64,000 bases of DNA from Spinacia oleracea. Lineage: Eukaryota > Streptophyta > Magnoliopsida > Caryophyllales > Amaranthaceae. Position numbers and translations under genes: made by a program. The notes below the pieces were generated by a model that worked only from the letters and a program-made list of their open reading frames with translations, had not been told where the DNA came from and ran no database searches. Numbering within the stretch: position 1 is the stretch's first letter; the number at the start of each line of letters is the position of its first letter. Positions 1 to 11,720 of the stretch are shown one piece after another. The stretch covers positions 8,977,143 through 9,041,142 of the forward strand of contig NC_079491.1 of assembly GCF_020520425.1 (NCBI RefSeq). The letters are read 5' to 3'.

Positions 1-854
1 GTTAGTTTGCATCGCAAATCTCAATGAAATGATATTTGCAACAAAAAGAACCCATAAAACCTACGACTAAGTTAATTACACCTCAACCATGTGAGCTAAA
101 GATCATGCGTTGATTTACTTTCCTAAAATAGCATACAAATGGAGGTAAAATAAGTGGTCCAATATAGATGGAACTCTAATCAATTTGCATTGTGGGGACA
201 ACAAAAATAATGGAGTAATCAAATTGGATATTAAGCACAATTATTCAAACACTAAGATGGATTTGGTAAACACCAAAAATATGTTAGACAATAACCCTTT
301 CCCTAAACAAAAGGGAAAGGTAGACAAGAAGCAACTATTATGGGGCTCAAACAAACCCTCCCCGTCCCCTACTAAACTACAATTAGTGGGGCTAATCAAA
401 GGCTTATTATAATTATAATGCATAGTTTAACTTATCATTAAGGAAGTCTTCAATAATCTCCCTCTCACTTAATTATGATTTGATCAATGTCATTAAAGGT
501 GGAGTGTTAGGTGGTCACAATGTGTTATACGTAATATAAATATATACATAGTTGGTTAGGACTGCTAACATCTAAAAATAGGTTGCGTTAACAAGACAGT
601 TCATAGACATACGTAAGGAAGCATTATAGGCTTATAGCTTATCAGGGTTAAACCAAAACCATTTTATTTCCAAATCGTTGTTAATTTGTTATGCATAAAT
701 CAAACATGTGAATCCTTTTCTATATAAGTAAGTAATTCGTAAAATAAAATCATACTTCAAAGTGTACTATCTCTAAAGAACAGATGAATATGAGACTCGA
801 TCCTCAACATTAATGCCAACAATCTTTCAAATTTTACCATGCAATCAAATTAGC
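1..854. other. Intergenic, nothing recognised
   Basis: AT-rich spacer. The only open frames are short, lie on both strands over the same bases and show no recognisable domain. I see no gene, RNA or clear element end here. Confidence 0.5.
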
Positions 855-999
855 CAGTGGCGTATCTTCCTTGTAGCCTAGGTCGGCCCGGCCCGGCCCC
901 ATGGAAGAAAATTCCATAGTTTATTTTTAATTCCAGACCTCCCTAGTATAATTATAATTCCCCTGCTTTGCTTTAAAAAAGATTTAATGTACTATTTAT

Positions 1000-1187
1000 A
1001 TCACCAAGGTGCATCTTTCTTTTAGGAAGCTCATGTGCTAAGAAACTCCACAGTTAAGCATGTTTGGTTGGGAGTAGTCTTAGGATGGGTGACCTCCTGG
1101 TAGTGGTGGTCTGTGGAGCCAGTTGTTAGTCCAAGATGCTCATTTCGTGACAATCGTCTCCGCCTAATTAAGGGTTGGGGTGTTACA
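1000..1187 (+). mobile_element. Cassandra-type LTR fragment carrying 5S rRNA-like sequence
   Basis: Positions about 1045-1105 match the 3' half of plant 5S rRNA: a 'cagttaagcatg' block, then 'aggatgggtgacctcctgg' with the internal promoter region recognisable. The segment then runs to 'ggggtgttaca' at 1177-1187, an ending typical of Cassandra terminal-repeat retrotransposons, which carry a 5S-derived promoter in their LTRs. No second LTR or matching TG start is visible, so this is a partial or solo LTR fossil. A free 5S pseudogene is the alternative. Confidence 0.6.
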
Positions 1188-1453
1188 ATAATACTATAAA
1201 TTTTATGGTTTTTGATACTCTAGAGATCTAAAATAACTCTACAAGATAGAGTTTGGGCAAAATCAACCATTGAACGAAAAATTAATGGATCATCTATTAT
1301 CTTTCCAAAATCCCCCTATTTTTTTCTCATCAATATCCACCCTCTGATTTTCCTTTCCCACTAACTAATATGAGTCATTGATTTAAAGTGTATGGTTTGT
1401 CTTGTAGAGTTTTGTAAAAACTCTAAAAGATCCGGACTCAAATTTTATACTAT
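1188..1453. mobile_element. Inverted-repeat MITE nested in the 855-1507 element
   Basis: The left end 'atactataaattttatgg' is matched in inverted orientation by the right end 'aaattttatactat' at about 1440-1453. Inner 'actctacaag' motifs also face each other. No transposase is encoded and the family is not assigned. It abuts the end of the 5S-bearing LTR fragment, so the exact left boundary is uncertain. Confidence 0.4.
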
Positions 1454-1622
1454 ATTGATTTTTTTTTTTACCGATCCCCTCATAAAGTTGTTCAAAATCC
1501 GTCAGTTAAACTAGCGTTAATATCACATCCACGCTAATTTGTCTTATTATTAGTAAAGTAAATTAAACTTTGTCACGTAAGTGGTTCAAATGTTATTCAA
1601 TATCCCAACCCCACCCTCCATT

Positions 1623-1798
1623 CAGTGGCGGATTTTTGTTGTGGCTGGGGTGGGCCTGGCCCCCCGGCCAAAAGATTTTGTAGTGTATTTTTAGTTACGC
1701 CCCCCTAAAAATTTGTGTATAATTGTATAATTACATAATATATTGCTTAACTTTTTTCTACCGGCCCCCCTTATAAAACCGTTCAAGGTCCGCCACTG
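1623..1798. mobile_element. hAT-type MITE, 176 bp
   Basis: The terminal inverted repeats are CAGTGGCGGA and TCCGCCACTG. A perfect 8-bp target duplication, CCTCCATT, lies at 1615-1622 and 1799-1806. The duplication length and CAGTGGCGG termini fit the hAT superfamily. The body is C/G-rich near both ends and AT-rich in the centre, with no coding capacity. Confidence 0.8.
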
Positions 1799-1806
1799 CC
1801 TCCATT

Positions 1807-3950
1807 CATTATTAGAGGAGCTAGAAAAGGAAGTGAAATCTGTATAGGATGTTTTCCTTCGTACCAAAGCAAATATCATTTTTCCTGATCATGTAGGACT
1901 TCAATTCAGTAAGCTATACTATGTGACATATAATTGGATCAAGGTGAACTGTACTCAACATAATATAGTGGATTATTATGGTGATTGTGAAGTATAATGG
2001 TGGAACTTCAACACTTTAAAGTTAGGGGCTGAGGAGTATTGTAAACTAAAAGACTTGGGAGGTTTCTAAATGTCAAGTGTAGCTTGTAATAAAACTCAAT
2101 ACAACATCTTTCGAGGATCGACGAACACAGAGTAAGTACCGATAATACATGTGACTCTCATTGGTACTAAATTAGTAGCGTATTGGTATACACAAGTCAC
2201 TTTTGACATAGACTTTCTTGGAAACTTGGGGGTGTTTAGTTATAAATTGTTTGGGGGGAAATCTTTTGAGCTGAATTAGAGTGTGAAGATTTTAAAAAGC
2301 TAATAAGATTCATGGTTGGTGAGGAGAGGTTTGAAAGAGAGTTTTGAGTGAAAAAACTAATTTTGAAAAAGCTCAATATAAGTGTTTTCTTCATTAGATG
2401 GTTGAAGACACTTTATGCCAATGTCCTAATTTGAAGAAGTTAAATATAAGTCCTAATATTGTCTAAATTACAACTCTTATCAACCTACACCACTTAATGG
2501 CAATGTCTTAATGGTCATTTCACAAATTAAACAGCTAACCGCTAATATTTATTTATCAAATATTTTACACAAATAATAAAATTAATTAGCTAATACAAAC
2601 AACTAACATCTAACAACTAGTTGTCAAACAAGACCTTATACTAGAAGAAACAACAATGTAGCACTAGTATGAATTTCGTATAGTCATACTTATATTTAGG
2701 GACTTAAATTAAAAACTAGTTACAAATTTTATGTTGCTAGACTGGTATAGATCTTCTTAAACTTCCAAACACCTGAATATATATATGTTCTACAAACCTT
2801 AATTTATTTTAAAACACCCGAATATATAATGACACTATCTTACGATGGACAAGGATTTTGGAGGGATGAACGGATGAAGCAAAGATAGAAAGGAGAAAAT
2901 GAAAATGGGGTCCCAGTCCACAAAGACCTTATCTCAGGCTTATCTTCCGACCCGAGATGCAGCTCCACTATTGAAAAGATGGCCATAATTAGAGATGAGA
3001 TTAGATAATAAAGCAAAGTACGGATTTCTCATTAATTTAATAAAATTCATAAAATGAGGAGCAAATACTAATGGTATATATAAATCCCACTTTGAGACAA
3101 AAATAGAATATGCTTTCCCGACGGTTCATATGCCCTCCTCTCCCATCATCAATATTGAATCTAGAAAAAGGTTGCATTCCTATTTTGATTGAACCTATAT
3201 TATTTAAACTTATCTGGATTTAACTGAACTTATTTTATCTAAAAAAACTTATTTCAATACTTAATGTACCAAATAACTAAGTTTTTCATGAAATACCCCA
3301 AGTTTAAGTATTGAAATAGGGGTATTTTATGAATTTCTGAAAGTCGAGGGGCATTTGATGAATTACGCCAAAACTCGGGGGTATTTCATGAAAAATCCGT
3401 ATATTATTTGAACTTATCTGGATTTAACTGAACTTATTTTATCTGAAAAAAAATTATTTTGTCTAAAATAAACTTATTTGTGTATGAATATCTTTGAAAA
3501 AAAACTTATTTTTGCTGAACTTATATTATATGAACCAAATTTAACTTATTTTATCTGAAATAAGTCAAAATAAGTCGAACAGAACAGGCCATCAAAACTA
3601 CGATGATTGAATAATGTACTCCGTAATAAGCACTCGCACAAAATGCTGAAACATATAACCTTAGTTTTTTCACATATAAGGGAATTTAACGATTAGTTAT
3701 AGCTTTGTAGATGATTTTTCATCAGATTTCATTTGAGTGTTTTTTAAAATTAAACCATAGAGCCATCAATTATATGAAAACAAACAAACAAACAAACCAA
3801 CTAACTTACCATCGCCAAATAAAACGTTACTGGCACTAGTGGACGTGGAGTCGTGTACAAAGTAAATTCTACTAATGGACTCTATCAATTACATTTGAAA
3901 TTGACATAAATTGACTCATCACATGCACATTTTTTATCGTAATTTAGAAG
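1807..3950. other. Intergenic with possible degenerate MITEs
   Basis: No gene is visible. At 2229-2636 the ends 'ggtgtttagttataaattgtt' and 'caactagttgtcaaacaagacc' are loosely inverted copies, suggesting an old MITE. At 3188-3600 a phrase beginning 'ttatctggatttaactgaac' occurs twice (about 3210 and 3415) within an AT-rich block ending in 'aataagtcgaacagaacagg'. Both are weak, degenerate repeat signals. Confidence 0.35.
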
Positions 3951-4200
3951 GTGGACTATGGTGCACATAGAGCATGGTGCACCTTAAGAACATTAGCATA
4001 TAATTAAAAGAACATCTGGTTACGTAAAAAGAACATGGACATATATTTTTTATATTTTTAATAAATAGTGAAATAATATGTTATTTTTTATAACAAAAAA
4101 GTGAAACATTATATTGTATGTTCTTTTGTCGTAGTGTCATGTTCTTTTGTTTATACACATGGTACACCATGCTCACTGTGCACCATGGTCCATAGTCCAC
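3951..4200. mobile_element. Inverted-repeat MITE with GTGCACC-rich ends
   Basis: The left end GTGGACTATGGTGCAC and the right end reading CATAGTCCAC are inverted repeats. Both ends also contain 'gcatggtgcacc'-like subterminal blocks. The interior is AT-rich, with repeated 'gaacat' and 'gttcttttgt' phrases and no coding capacity. I could not identify a target duplication. Related end motifs occur at 24035-24155 and 41178-41410. Confidence 0.6.
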
Positions 4201-4291
4201 GGATATTGACATACGATTATTCACCTATTCAGTAATCACAGCCAACGTTATTTGTTTTACATATTTGTCATTCAGAAATGAACAAAAACAA

Positions 4292-5536
4292 CGGAAATGA
4301 TAAAGGTCGCAACATGCGACCTTTAAGCCGTGTCACAGTGGTGACATGGCACGCCTACGTGTCATAAATATATTTGGAAACTAAAATATTTAGATTATAT
4401 AACCTATTATTCACGTTACAAAAAAGGTAGGAAAATCTTAATATTCCACTTTACAAATTGAGTAATGTAATTTTTTTATTTCAGAAAAATAATTCTAATT
4501 TGTATAGGAAATTAGAAAAAAATACTTTTAATTATTTATATGATATAGGAAATTAAAATAAAAAATACCTTTACTAATTTGTACTTAGAAAAAAAAAATA
4601 CAGGTATTGCTAAATGCAGGATTTATTTATTAATACAAAATTGGAAATGACCAAAATACCAAAAAAAAAAAAATGGTAAATGTTTCCCACCAGAAATGAC
4701 GCTTAGTAAAAAAAACGGAGTATTTTTTTGACAAGGAGTTCCGTTGTGACCTATGAAGGAAGAACATGTTAATGGCAGATGATATAAATTATCTCTTCGT
4801 ATTGATCCCTTGGATTTGAGACTTTATTATTTCGGAATCATAAAAAATAATTACAAATTTAAAACTCAATGCTTTTGAAATTGTCATTGTCATGTAGAGT
4901 TACAATCTTCATCTTCTCCGTCATGTCATGCTTTTGAAATTGTAATTGTCATGCTTCAGTCGACGAGTAAAATTCTTCGTATTCACTTGAAATTGCTTAG
5001 TTCGAAATTATAAGAATCGATGAAGGATAATCGCTCCTTGTTGTGTTAATGTTTCATTTACCAGATTGCTTGTTACCAAAATTCATTAGATTTAGAAAAT
5101 CGCTTATGTTTCAATTCAATGTAGGTGTGTAGCAGGGGATATGATACGGAGTAATAGGTTTAGGATGCAAAGGGTAATTATGACATTTTTAGTTTTGCAC
5201 AATATTTTCTGCATTTAAAAATTAGGATTATAAAAAATTAGTGCACTTTTAAATTAAATTGATATATTTTTTTAATTACACAAAAAATATATTATTATTT
5301 GTTGTAATTTATAAGATAAAAGGAAATATATTTACTATAAATATAATAAATATTTATTTACTTTTTTGTATCGACTACCTTATTTATATACTTTCATAGT
5401 AAAAATATTGAATTGATAGTAAAAAAAAATTAACGACGTGTAGCCTATGTGGCGCCTATATGTACCAATGAAACGCCGACATGTAAGACTGCGACAACAT
5501 TTTGTTGTCGCAACTTGCGACCTATATCATCGTCCC
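4292..5536. mobile_element. Non-autonomous TIR element, probably Mutator-like, 1.25 kb
   Basis: The left end 'atgataaaggtcgcaacatg' and the inverted right end 'atgatataggtcgcaagttg' match. Each end can fold on itself (GGTCGCAACATGCGACC on the left, GCGACAACATTTTGTTGTCGC on the right). The direct repeat AAAAACAA lies at 4284-4291 and 5537-5544; the ninth base differs. An 8-9 bp duplication fits Mutator-like or hAT elements. The AT-rich interior encodes no protein, so it is non-autonomous. Confidence 0.6.
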
Positions 5537-5601
5537 AAAAACAATAGCCTTAATAGACTAGTAGTATAATTAATGAAACGTGTCGCACAAATTCTTATTT
5601 A

Positions 5602-5896
5602 CATGGGGTGTACGATAAATATTGTACACCGAAGTTAAAGTTGACGTAAAATGTTTAAAAGTTACCCTTATATAGATAAAAGTTATATAGTTTTTAGTAA
5701 AAAAAAAAAATCATTTTAATAAAACATATTTTTTCAAAATCATTAATAATGTATAAATTAATTATTTAACACTTTAAAATGTTTATCTATTAACTTTTTT
5801 TTTAATAATATAAAAGTTAGAGAAAAGTGAGTAAAAGTTAAAGAAAACTGGGTAAAAGTTAGATTGGTGCACAATAAATTTATTGTACACCTTATG
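5602..5896. mobile_element. Inverted-repeat MITE with GTACACC hairpin ends
   Basis: The left end 'catggggtgtacgataaat' and the inverted right end 'cataaggtgtacaataaat' match. Each end also has an internal palindrome (GGTGTAC...GTACACC; GGTGCAC...GTACACC). The interior is AT-rich and non-coding. No convincing target duplication is seen. Confidence 0.55.
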
Positions 5897-6349
5897 CATG
5901 CAAGACCTTTTGAACGTGTCGTCGTTAACAAGCAACGTTCAATCACTAGTTAACAATATTTGTTAACAATATTTATATTTACTAATGGACTCCTTCAATC
6001 AATAACTAGTTACCCATATTTGTTTTATTGAATTCAATATTTCAATCTTTGGACGCAACCCAACTTAAGAATATTCTATAATTGATCAGTCACATAAGCT
6101 ACTCCGTATGAGAAGAAGTGCCTTCAACACAATTTAGGTACAAGACTATAAAGTTATGCCTAAAGATATGATCATTAAAAACGTTTTCTTCTTTGAGAGT
6201 GAAGTGGTAAAGAAATTCTAAAGTAATTAGGAAAATTTCTACAATTGTGAAATACACTACTTTTTGTCAAAAATTGCCAAGGAAATAATAGAAAGAAGTT
6301 GCTCATTCAGTCACATGGCTTGTGAATGAAGCATAGATCCAATATATAC

Positions 6350-6860
6350 TCATATAAGTATATGAATATAAGAAACGGATTTGTGTTATTATATTTAAAC
6401 ATGAAATAACGTGTAAAATATAGTATAATAATATCGGCAACTTTTGTGTAAGACCGCCTTACCGGAAAGACCACTTTTGTTGCTTAACTAATTGGTTCAA
6501 TTTCTTAACTAACTGGTTACATTACTTAATTAATTGATTCAATTGCTTAACTAATTAATTCCTTTGCTTAACTAATTGGTTTCAGTGCTTAACTAATTGG
6601 TTCCATTGCTTAACTTATATGATACCAAGGTGCTTATAGAAAAGTTTGTATAATATAAATGCGATGCGTGTGAATATAAGAAACAGATTTGTGTTATTAT
6701 ATTTAAACATGAAATAACGTGTAAAATATAGTATAATATAAATGTGATGCGTGTGAATATAAGAAACAAATTTGTGTTCTTACATTTAAACATGAAATAA
6801 AGTGTAAAATATAGTATAATATAAATGCGATGCGTGCGAATATACGAAACATATAAGTTA
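6350..6860. repeat. 83-bp tandem repeat, interrupted
   Basis: A unit containing 'gaatataagaaac', 'tttaaacatgaaataa' and 'gtgtaaaatatagtataat' begins at about 6364, 6672, 6755 and 6838 (last copy partial). The last three are spaced exactly 83 bp apart. The first is 308 bp away, consistent with about 225 bp inserted between copies one and two. No gene is encoded. Confidence 0.75.
6436..6640. mobile_element. Partial MITE related to the 51226-51645 element
   Basis: The sequence 'acttttgtgtaagaccgcc' followed by 'agaccacttttgttgc' resembles the terminus of the complete element at 51226-51645. It is followed by repeated 'cttaactaattggttc' phrases, also characteristic of that element's interior. 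Only one end is recognisable. It sits in the 83-bp array and accounts for the extra length between its first two units. Confidence 0.5.
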
Positions 6861-6904
6861 GATAGAGCATAACCCATATAAAATTTTTATAATTTAATTA
6901 TATA

Positions 6905-7165
6905 TCCCTCCGTCCTTACAAGATTGCCTCATTTGACTTTTCGCGGTCAACAAGACACAACTTAAAACGTAAATTAATATCTCTAATTCTAAGTGCGTAA
7001 AAAATATAAAAAGTTAATATTTTAAAAATATGTATTGAAACGAATCTAACAAGAAATCACATAAATCTATTATTTCTGATAGGCTAATGAATATTTATTG
7101 TCAAAGTTTTTAAAGTTTGACTCAAAATACTATAATGGGATAATCTTTCTAAAGACAGAGGAAAT
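6905..7165. mobile_element. Degenerate Stowaway-like MITE
   Basis: It begins 'tccctccgtccttacaag' after TA and ends near 'aaagacagaggaaat', a decayed inverted copy of the start. The inner phrase 'gtattgaaacgaatctaacaag' is shared with the Stowaway copy at 14158-14416. Confidence 0.6.
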
Positions 7166-8212
7166 GCCAAATTCGAAATATTAAAAGCTACGGAGTAAAT
7201 TCATATGTGAAGATCGTAAAATCAACAATGATATAATATTTAAAGAACAATACGGAATATAAATTAATTAAAAATATCTTTAAGGATAAACCTACAGTTA
7301 TTAGCCACGTGTTGTACCCAGGCAACATCGACAAACTTATTGGCTATCCTCTGCCCTGTGCTACCCCACTTCACACCCTCCATTATTAATATTCAGATAA
7401 AATATACTCGTATTTCTCAATTTTTATGGGCCTCTGATTTTCTTGTTGTAAAATCCATATTTAGAAAATACGGAGTACGTACAAAAGATTACGTAATCGA
7501 ACTATGAATCTAATAAGATCTCATATAATTTTATTTTATTTTATCTGATTCTCTTATACAGAGTAATACTTCATATGTTTTATCCTAGCGTACATGGGAA
7601 GAAAAATGATTAACAAAAGTTTTTCCTCTATATTAGAAAAAGATAATTTTAATATTTCATACCAAAACAATCGCCACGCATCTCATCCTTAAATCCCTAA
7701 AATACTGAACTTTTTGCCATATTTGCTTTAACCATGGGGATTTCCCTACACTATACTTTTTTTTAATACACCTATTATAACAAAAAGGTAGATTATCATA
7801 TTTTTATTTACAATAATTTCCATAAAAGCTGCTCCTATAACCTTACATGTTAATCTTTGTATAAATCCTTGCGCATGTTTCTCAACCAATACCAAAATTC
7901 ATACAAAGTACCAATTTATACTTCTATTAAATTATCAAAATACCGATTATTTTTCGTGAAAGGGTTATAAATTCAGATAGCGCAACCGTTATATTAAAAG
8001 TTGTACATTCCGTGATAATCTTACAAGTATATAGAAGGGAATTTTTTTTCCAACATTTATTTGATGTAAGAAAAATAAAAAAATAAAAATAATAATAATA
8101 ATTCAGCTTATCTGACAGCCCTGTTATCTTATCATGTCCCCTTCTTCCATCCCCGTTATCTCTCTCCCCAAGTAATTTTCTTTCTTTTTTTTCTCTTTGA
8201 TCTATCCTTCCT
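7166..8212. other. Intergenic and upstream region of the MYB gene
   Basis: AT-rich sequence with no supportable gene or element. The last few hundred bases become pyrimidine-rich towards the MYB transcription start. Confidence 0.4.
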
Positions 8213-8219
8213 TATAAAA
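8213..8219 (+). promoter_or_regulatory. Candidate TATA box of the MYB gene
   Basis: TATAAAA lies about 235 bp upstream of the MYB start codon, followed by a CT-rich stretch typical of plant leader sequences. Position and sequence fit a core promoter. No transcript evidence is available. Confidence 0.45.
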
Positions 8220-8389
8220 ACCTCCCATAAAATTATCTTCATTTTAATTTATTAAATCCCTTCGTACGGATTTTTATCTTTCTCTCTCTATAGATTCCTT
8301 CAAAACCTCACCCCCACTCACTCCAAAAAAACAAACAACCCCTTATTTTCCCACTTCCTCTCTCCATCCATCAATCTATCACATTCTCT

Positions 8390-8414
8390 CTCCTCCTCCT
8401 CCTCCTCCTCCTCA
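8390..8414 (+). repeat. TCC microsatellite in the MYB leader
   Basis: About eight TCC units lie in the presumed 5' untranslated region, 35-60 bp before the start codon. They are probably transcribed and likely length-variable. Confidence 0.7.
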
Positions 8415-8447
8415 GCGACGACTTTTTTCGGCGATCGAGTGAAGAAC

Positions 8448-9491
8448 ATGGCGAAGGAGGATGCCACGGCGGGGACTGATGGTGGGTTTATGTTGTTCGG
8501 TGTTCGTGTGGTGACTGAATCCATGAGGAAGAGTGTTTCTCTTAATAATCTCTCTCAGTATGAACATCGCCTAGACTCTTCTTCCTCTAACGACGTTGTT
8601 CCTGCTGTTACTGCTGGTTACGCTTCCGCCGATGATGCTGTCGTCGCGAATCGTTCTTCCACCACCGCTGCTGGTGTTAGCCGCGAGCGCAAGCGAGGTA
8701 GGAGAGGATATCACTTATTTTTTTCGAAAGAAAAAATTGAATAAATCTGTTATTGATTTTGTTGATTGATTTGTGATTATATAGGGGTTCCATGGACGGA
8801 GGATGAACACAAACTGTTTCTGCAAGGGTTACAGAAGGTAGGCAAAGGAGATTGGCGAGGAATCTCTAGAAACTTCGTCAAAACACGAACGCCAACGCAA
8901 GTTGCGAGTCACGCTCAGAAGTATTTCCTTCGACGAAGCAATCTGAACCGTCGTCGTCGTAGATCTAGCCTCTTCGACATCACCACTGATACGGTAATTT
9001 TCTCTCTCCTAAAAATGTTCAATAATCCGATGACAAAGTATCAAAATCGATTTGAGATTTCTGATTTTTTTTATATATATTTATTTCTTGATTAGGTTAC
9101 TAATCAATCAAATGATCAACAAGTCGTGATCAACAAGGAAAACAACAACGGAGGCTCTCAATCTCCACAACAACAATCATCGAATTCAGAGATCTCGAAT
9201 TTGAGATTTTCATCAACTGCAGCTCCGATCTATCCATTAACGACATCATTCGGTCATCTACCTCCTCAAGTAGTAGTTGATCATGAGATGAAGGCAGTTG
9301 AGGGACCAGTTTCAGCGAGCAGCAGCAGCAAATCAATGGTGGATTTCGATCTAAACCAGAATGACTCATCATCTTTATCCCTGTCACTTTCTCTCTCCAT
9401 GACTGCATCGGATCTCGCAAATTCGAGGTATCCAGCGTTTCAGCTTATGCAAGGGTTCAACAATGGTGATAGTATCATCAGAGTGGCTTAA
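8448..9491 (+). CDS. SHAQKYF-class MYB-related transcription factor
   Basis: Predicted nuclear DNA-binding regulator. Exons are 8448-8697, 8785-8993 and 9096-9491, with GT-AG introns, giving 284 residues. The N-terminus carries the conserved LFGVRV motif (residues 16-21) and a phrase like [12 protein letters not shown] single MYB repeat spans about 85-134, with Trp87 and Trp107 and a perfect SHAQKYF at 125-131, followed by an arginine-rich run and [10 protein letters not shown]. Near residues 236-258 a DLNQ motif is followed by alternating Leu-Ser (LSLSLSL), an EAR-like repression motif. It lacks the N-terminal CCHC zinc knuckle of KUA1/MYBS3 and is closest by memory to Arabidopsis At1g19000/At1g74840 and MYBD. 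SHAQKYF MYBs bind I-box/TATCCA-type sites; repression is inferred from the EAR motif. I chose ATG 8448 because the upstream in-frame codon is GTG. Confidence 0.93.
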
Positions 9492-11179
9492 AACGGAAGA
9501 TGCTTATTGGATTTGATCATAATCAATCAATTAATCAAAATAATATCTGAAAAATTAAGAGGATGAAATATTTTTCAGCTTGAGAAAAACAAATTGAGTA
9601 TTAATTAGTAGGTTTTTGGAATTTGGATGGATAAGTGTATTACTATGATAAGTAATTAATTATGATTTAAGCTAATTAAGGGGATGTAGTTCTAATTCTG
9701 ATATCGAAACTCTTTAACTTTTTTTTAAAAAAAATTCGCCATATTTTTGTTATTTTGTTGTCGTTGGTGGTTTTATGTACAGACTGTAAGGGTGTGATGT
9801 TGCTTGGCTTGTTTGATAATCTTTTGTTTTGTTTGCTGGCAAATGGCAAATTAGCAATGGATGGATCTCTTTCAAAGGATAAATTATTAAATACAGTAAT
9901 TAATTGGATTTACTACTTGTATTTACTAGTGGATAAAAATGTTTCTCATCTCATATCTGTATGCATCTATGTGTGAATATGAAGTATGATTGATCGTTTA
10001 CTTATATTGCAATAATCTGATTTTACCTGTTATTTTGAATATTTGTATTTATTTCATCATATTAATAGTCTTAATTTTAAGGAGCAAGTTTGGATTGTCT
10101 TTCGCTATTTTGTTGTGAATCGTTAAAAGTCATATCCTAAAAAATTAATAAACTTCTTCAAAAATTAAAAGGATCTCTTGACTATGAAGTATCACAACAA
10201 ATCAACAGAACAACTGATGAGTGTGGATAAGGAAAATTCACTTATAATGTGTTTGGTAAGAACCTAACTTGTAGTTGGTTGGTTGGTTGGACCTTTCGCC
10301 CTATAATCATGACTCATACCGTCATACTCATAAGGGTGGCTAATTAATCCAAGCTTTATTAGTTATACCTTTATATGGTGTTAATATGAATTTAACATGC
10401 AAAATGTGACCACAAATATTGTCAATAATTACACTATGAATTTGGTATTAAGTTGTCATGTACTCGTACAAATATTGTACTTTTACATCTATCTTAAAGT
10501 CAATAAAATATAAGTTGATTTGTGAGGTACTCCACTTTTTATAAGTAAGAACTCCTCTTTTCTTTCAAAAACAAATACTGTACTCAGTATTGATTACAAA
10601 CATTGATTGCAAACATTTTTATGAGTATTTACTGAGAATTTAACAGTAATTGAATTTTGACATGACTTTTGATTTTTGACATAGTTGTAAAACTTGTAAT
10701 TATTCCGTATGAAACAAACAAAAAAAGGTGGGTCCATATGTTATCCAATGAATCTTTTCGGAGCTATCCAAGGCATTGATTGGATGTCAAAAAGGACTGA
10801 AATTAGTGTGGCCTATTGCAGCTGCATTTATAGGTCAATGGCTGTCAAATAGGATAAGAATATCTCACCTCGAACCACTCAATTACTTGAGCTGCTTCAT
10901 GGTTAAATTTAGATGTACGAGCATGAACCAATTTTCATTTTCATGTGTTACAAAAACTACTCTGTGTGTTTGTTTTGTTAAAGGACACAATTATTTAGCC
11001 ATAACTCCGCCTGTGAGTGTTGCGTATGCGGCATTCACTGTCGGACCCAAGCCCGGATAAAGGAGGAGGGTGCGGTAGGTTGGTGGCGGCCAGCAGTGAA
11101 ACTAAGCCACATATCATGACATGAATCGATACAATTATTTAGCCATGTTTATCAACGTACGATTTCAAACATTAATATC
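9492..11179. other. MYB 3' flank and intergenic spacer
   Basis: The first few hundred bases are the probable 3' untranslated region. No other gene is supported. A phrase at about 11040-11095 ('ccaagcccggataaaggagg') looks like a dispersed plant repeat, possibly retroposon-derived, but I cannot delimit it. Confidence 0.35.
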
Positions 11180-11182
11180 ATT

Positions 11183-11720
11183 AAAGATAATTTGTTTTTT
11201 ACCACTTAAAAAAATATAACTTGTATGTTACCACTTAAAAATAACTTAAAACTTGTATTTTACCACTTAAAAATAACTTAAAACTTGTTTTTACCACTTG
11301 AAAATGGAAAAATAGATGAAACAATTATGTGGGTGGGCATAATAGCGGTAATATCTCTGATATTTTCCATTCGTCCCAATGTCATATATTTAACTTCTTT
11401 CTATTCCCACGCTTTCTCATTTTTCATGAATTCACATAATTTTCATCCACTAATTCACAAAATTGACAAATTCAATGACAAAAAAGAGAGGAGGGTGAAG
11501 GAGTTAAAGAAAATCATAAAGGGAGTGTAAAAAATGGAGGGAAATTGAATGAGTAGCTCGCATCAAGATTCCATCTATTTTTTAATTTTCAGGTGGTGAA
11601 AAACAAGTTTTATTTTATTTTTAGGTGGTAAAATACAAGTTTTAGTTTTTTAGGTGGTAAAAAAATAATTTTTTGATTTTTATATGTGGTATAAAAAATT
11701 TATCCTATCTTTCATTATGG
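11183..11720. mobile_element. Probable TIR element with ACCACTT-type terminal arrays
   Basis: Left side: three or four copies of a unit around 'taccacttaaaaataact' at 11198-11305. Right side: inverted 'aggtggtaaaa' units at about 11592-11690. The outer edges 'aaagataatttg' and 'atcctatctttc' also pair loosely. The interior has part of another element ('ccattcgtcccaatgtc') and no gene. Boundaries are approximate. Confidence 0.5.

Larger units (their letters stand above)
855..1507. mobile_element. hAT-type MITE enlarged by nested insertions
   Basis: The left end starts CAGTGGCG and the right end reads ATCCGTCAGTT. Both resemble the ends of the intact copy at 1623-1798, including the C-rich 'ccgatcccct' stretch near the right end. 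Imperfect 8-bp target duplications flank it (AAATTAGC at 847-854, AAACTAGC at 1508-1515; one mismatch). Its middle is displaced by a 5S-containing LTR fragment and another inverted-repeat element. Seen: end similarity and flanking repeat. Inferred: hAT superfamily, from the 8-bp duplication and CAGTGGCGG-type ends. Confidence 0.55.

Noticed and set aside
1040-1110. Functional 5S rRNA gene
   Set aside because: Only the 3' half matches, with many differences. The downstream sequence ends like a Cassandra LTR.
10776-11060. 94-codon + strand frame near a 'cccggataaaggagg' phrase
   Set aside because: No domain, and the composition and position suggest a dispersed repeat. I could not assign it to a specific LINE clade from memory alone.
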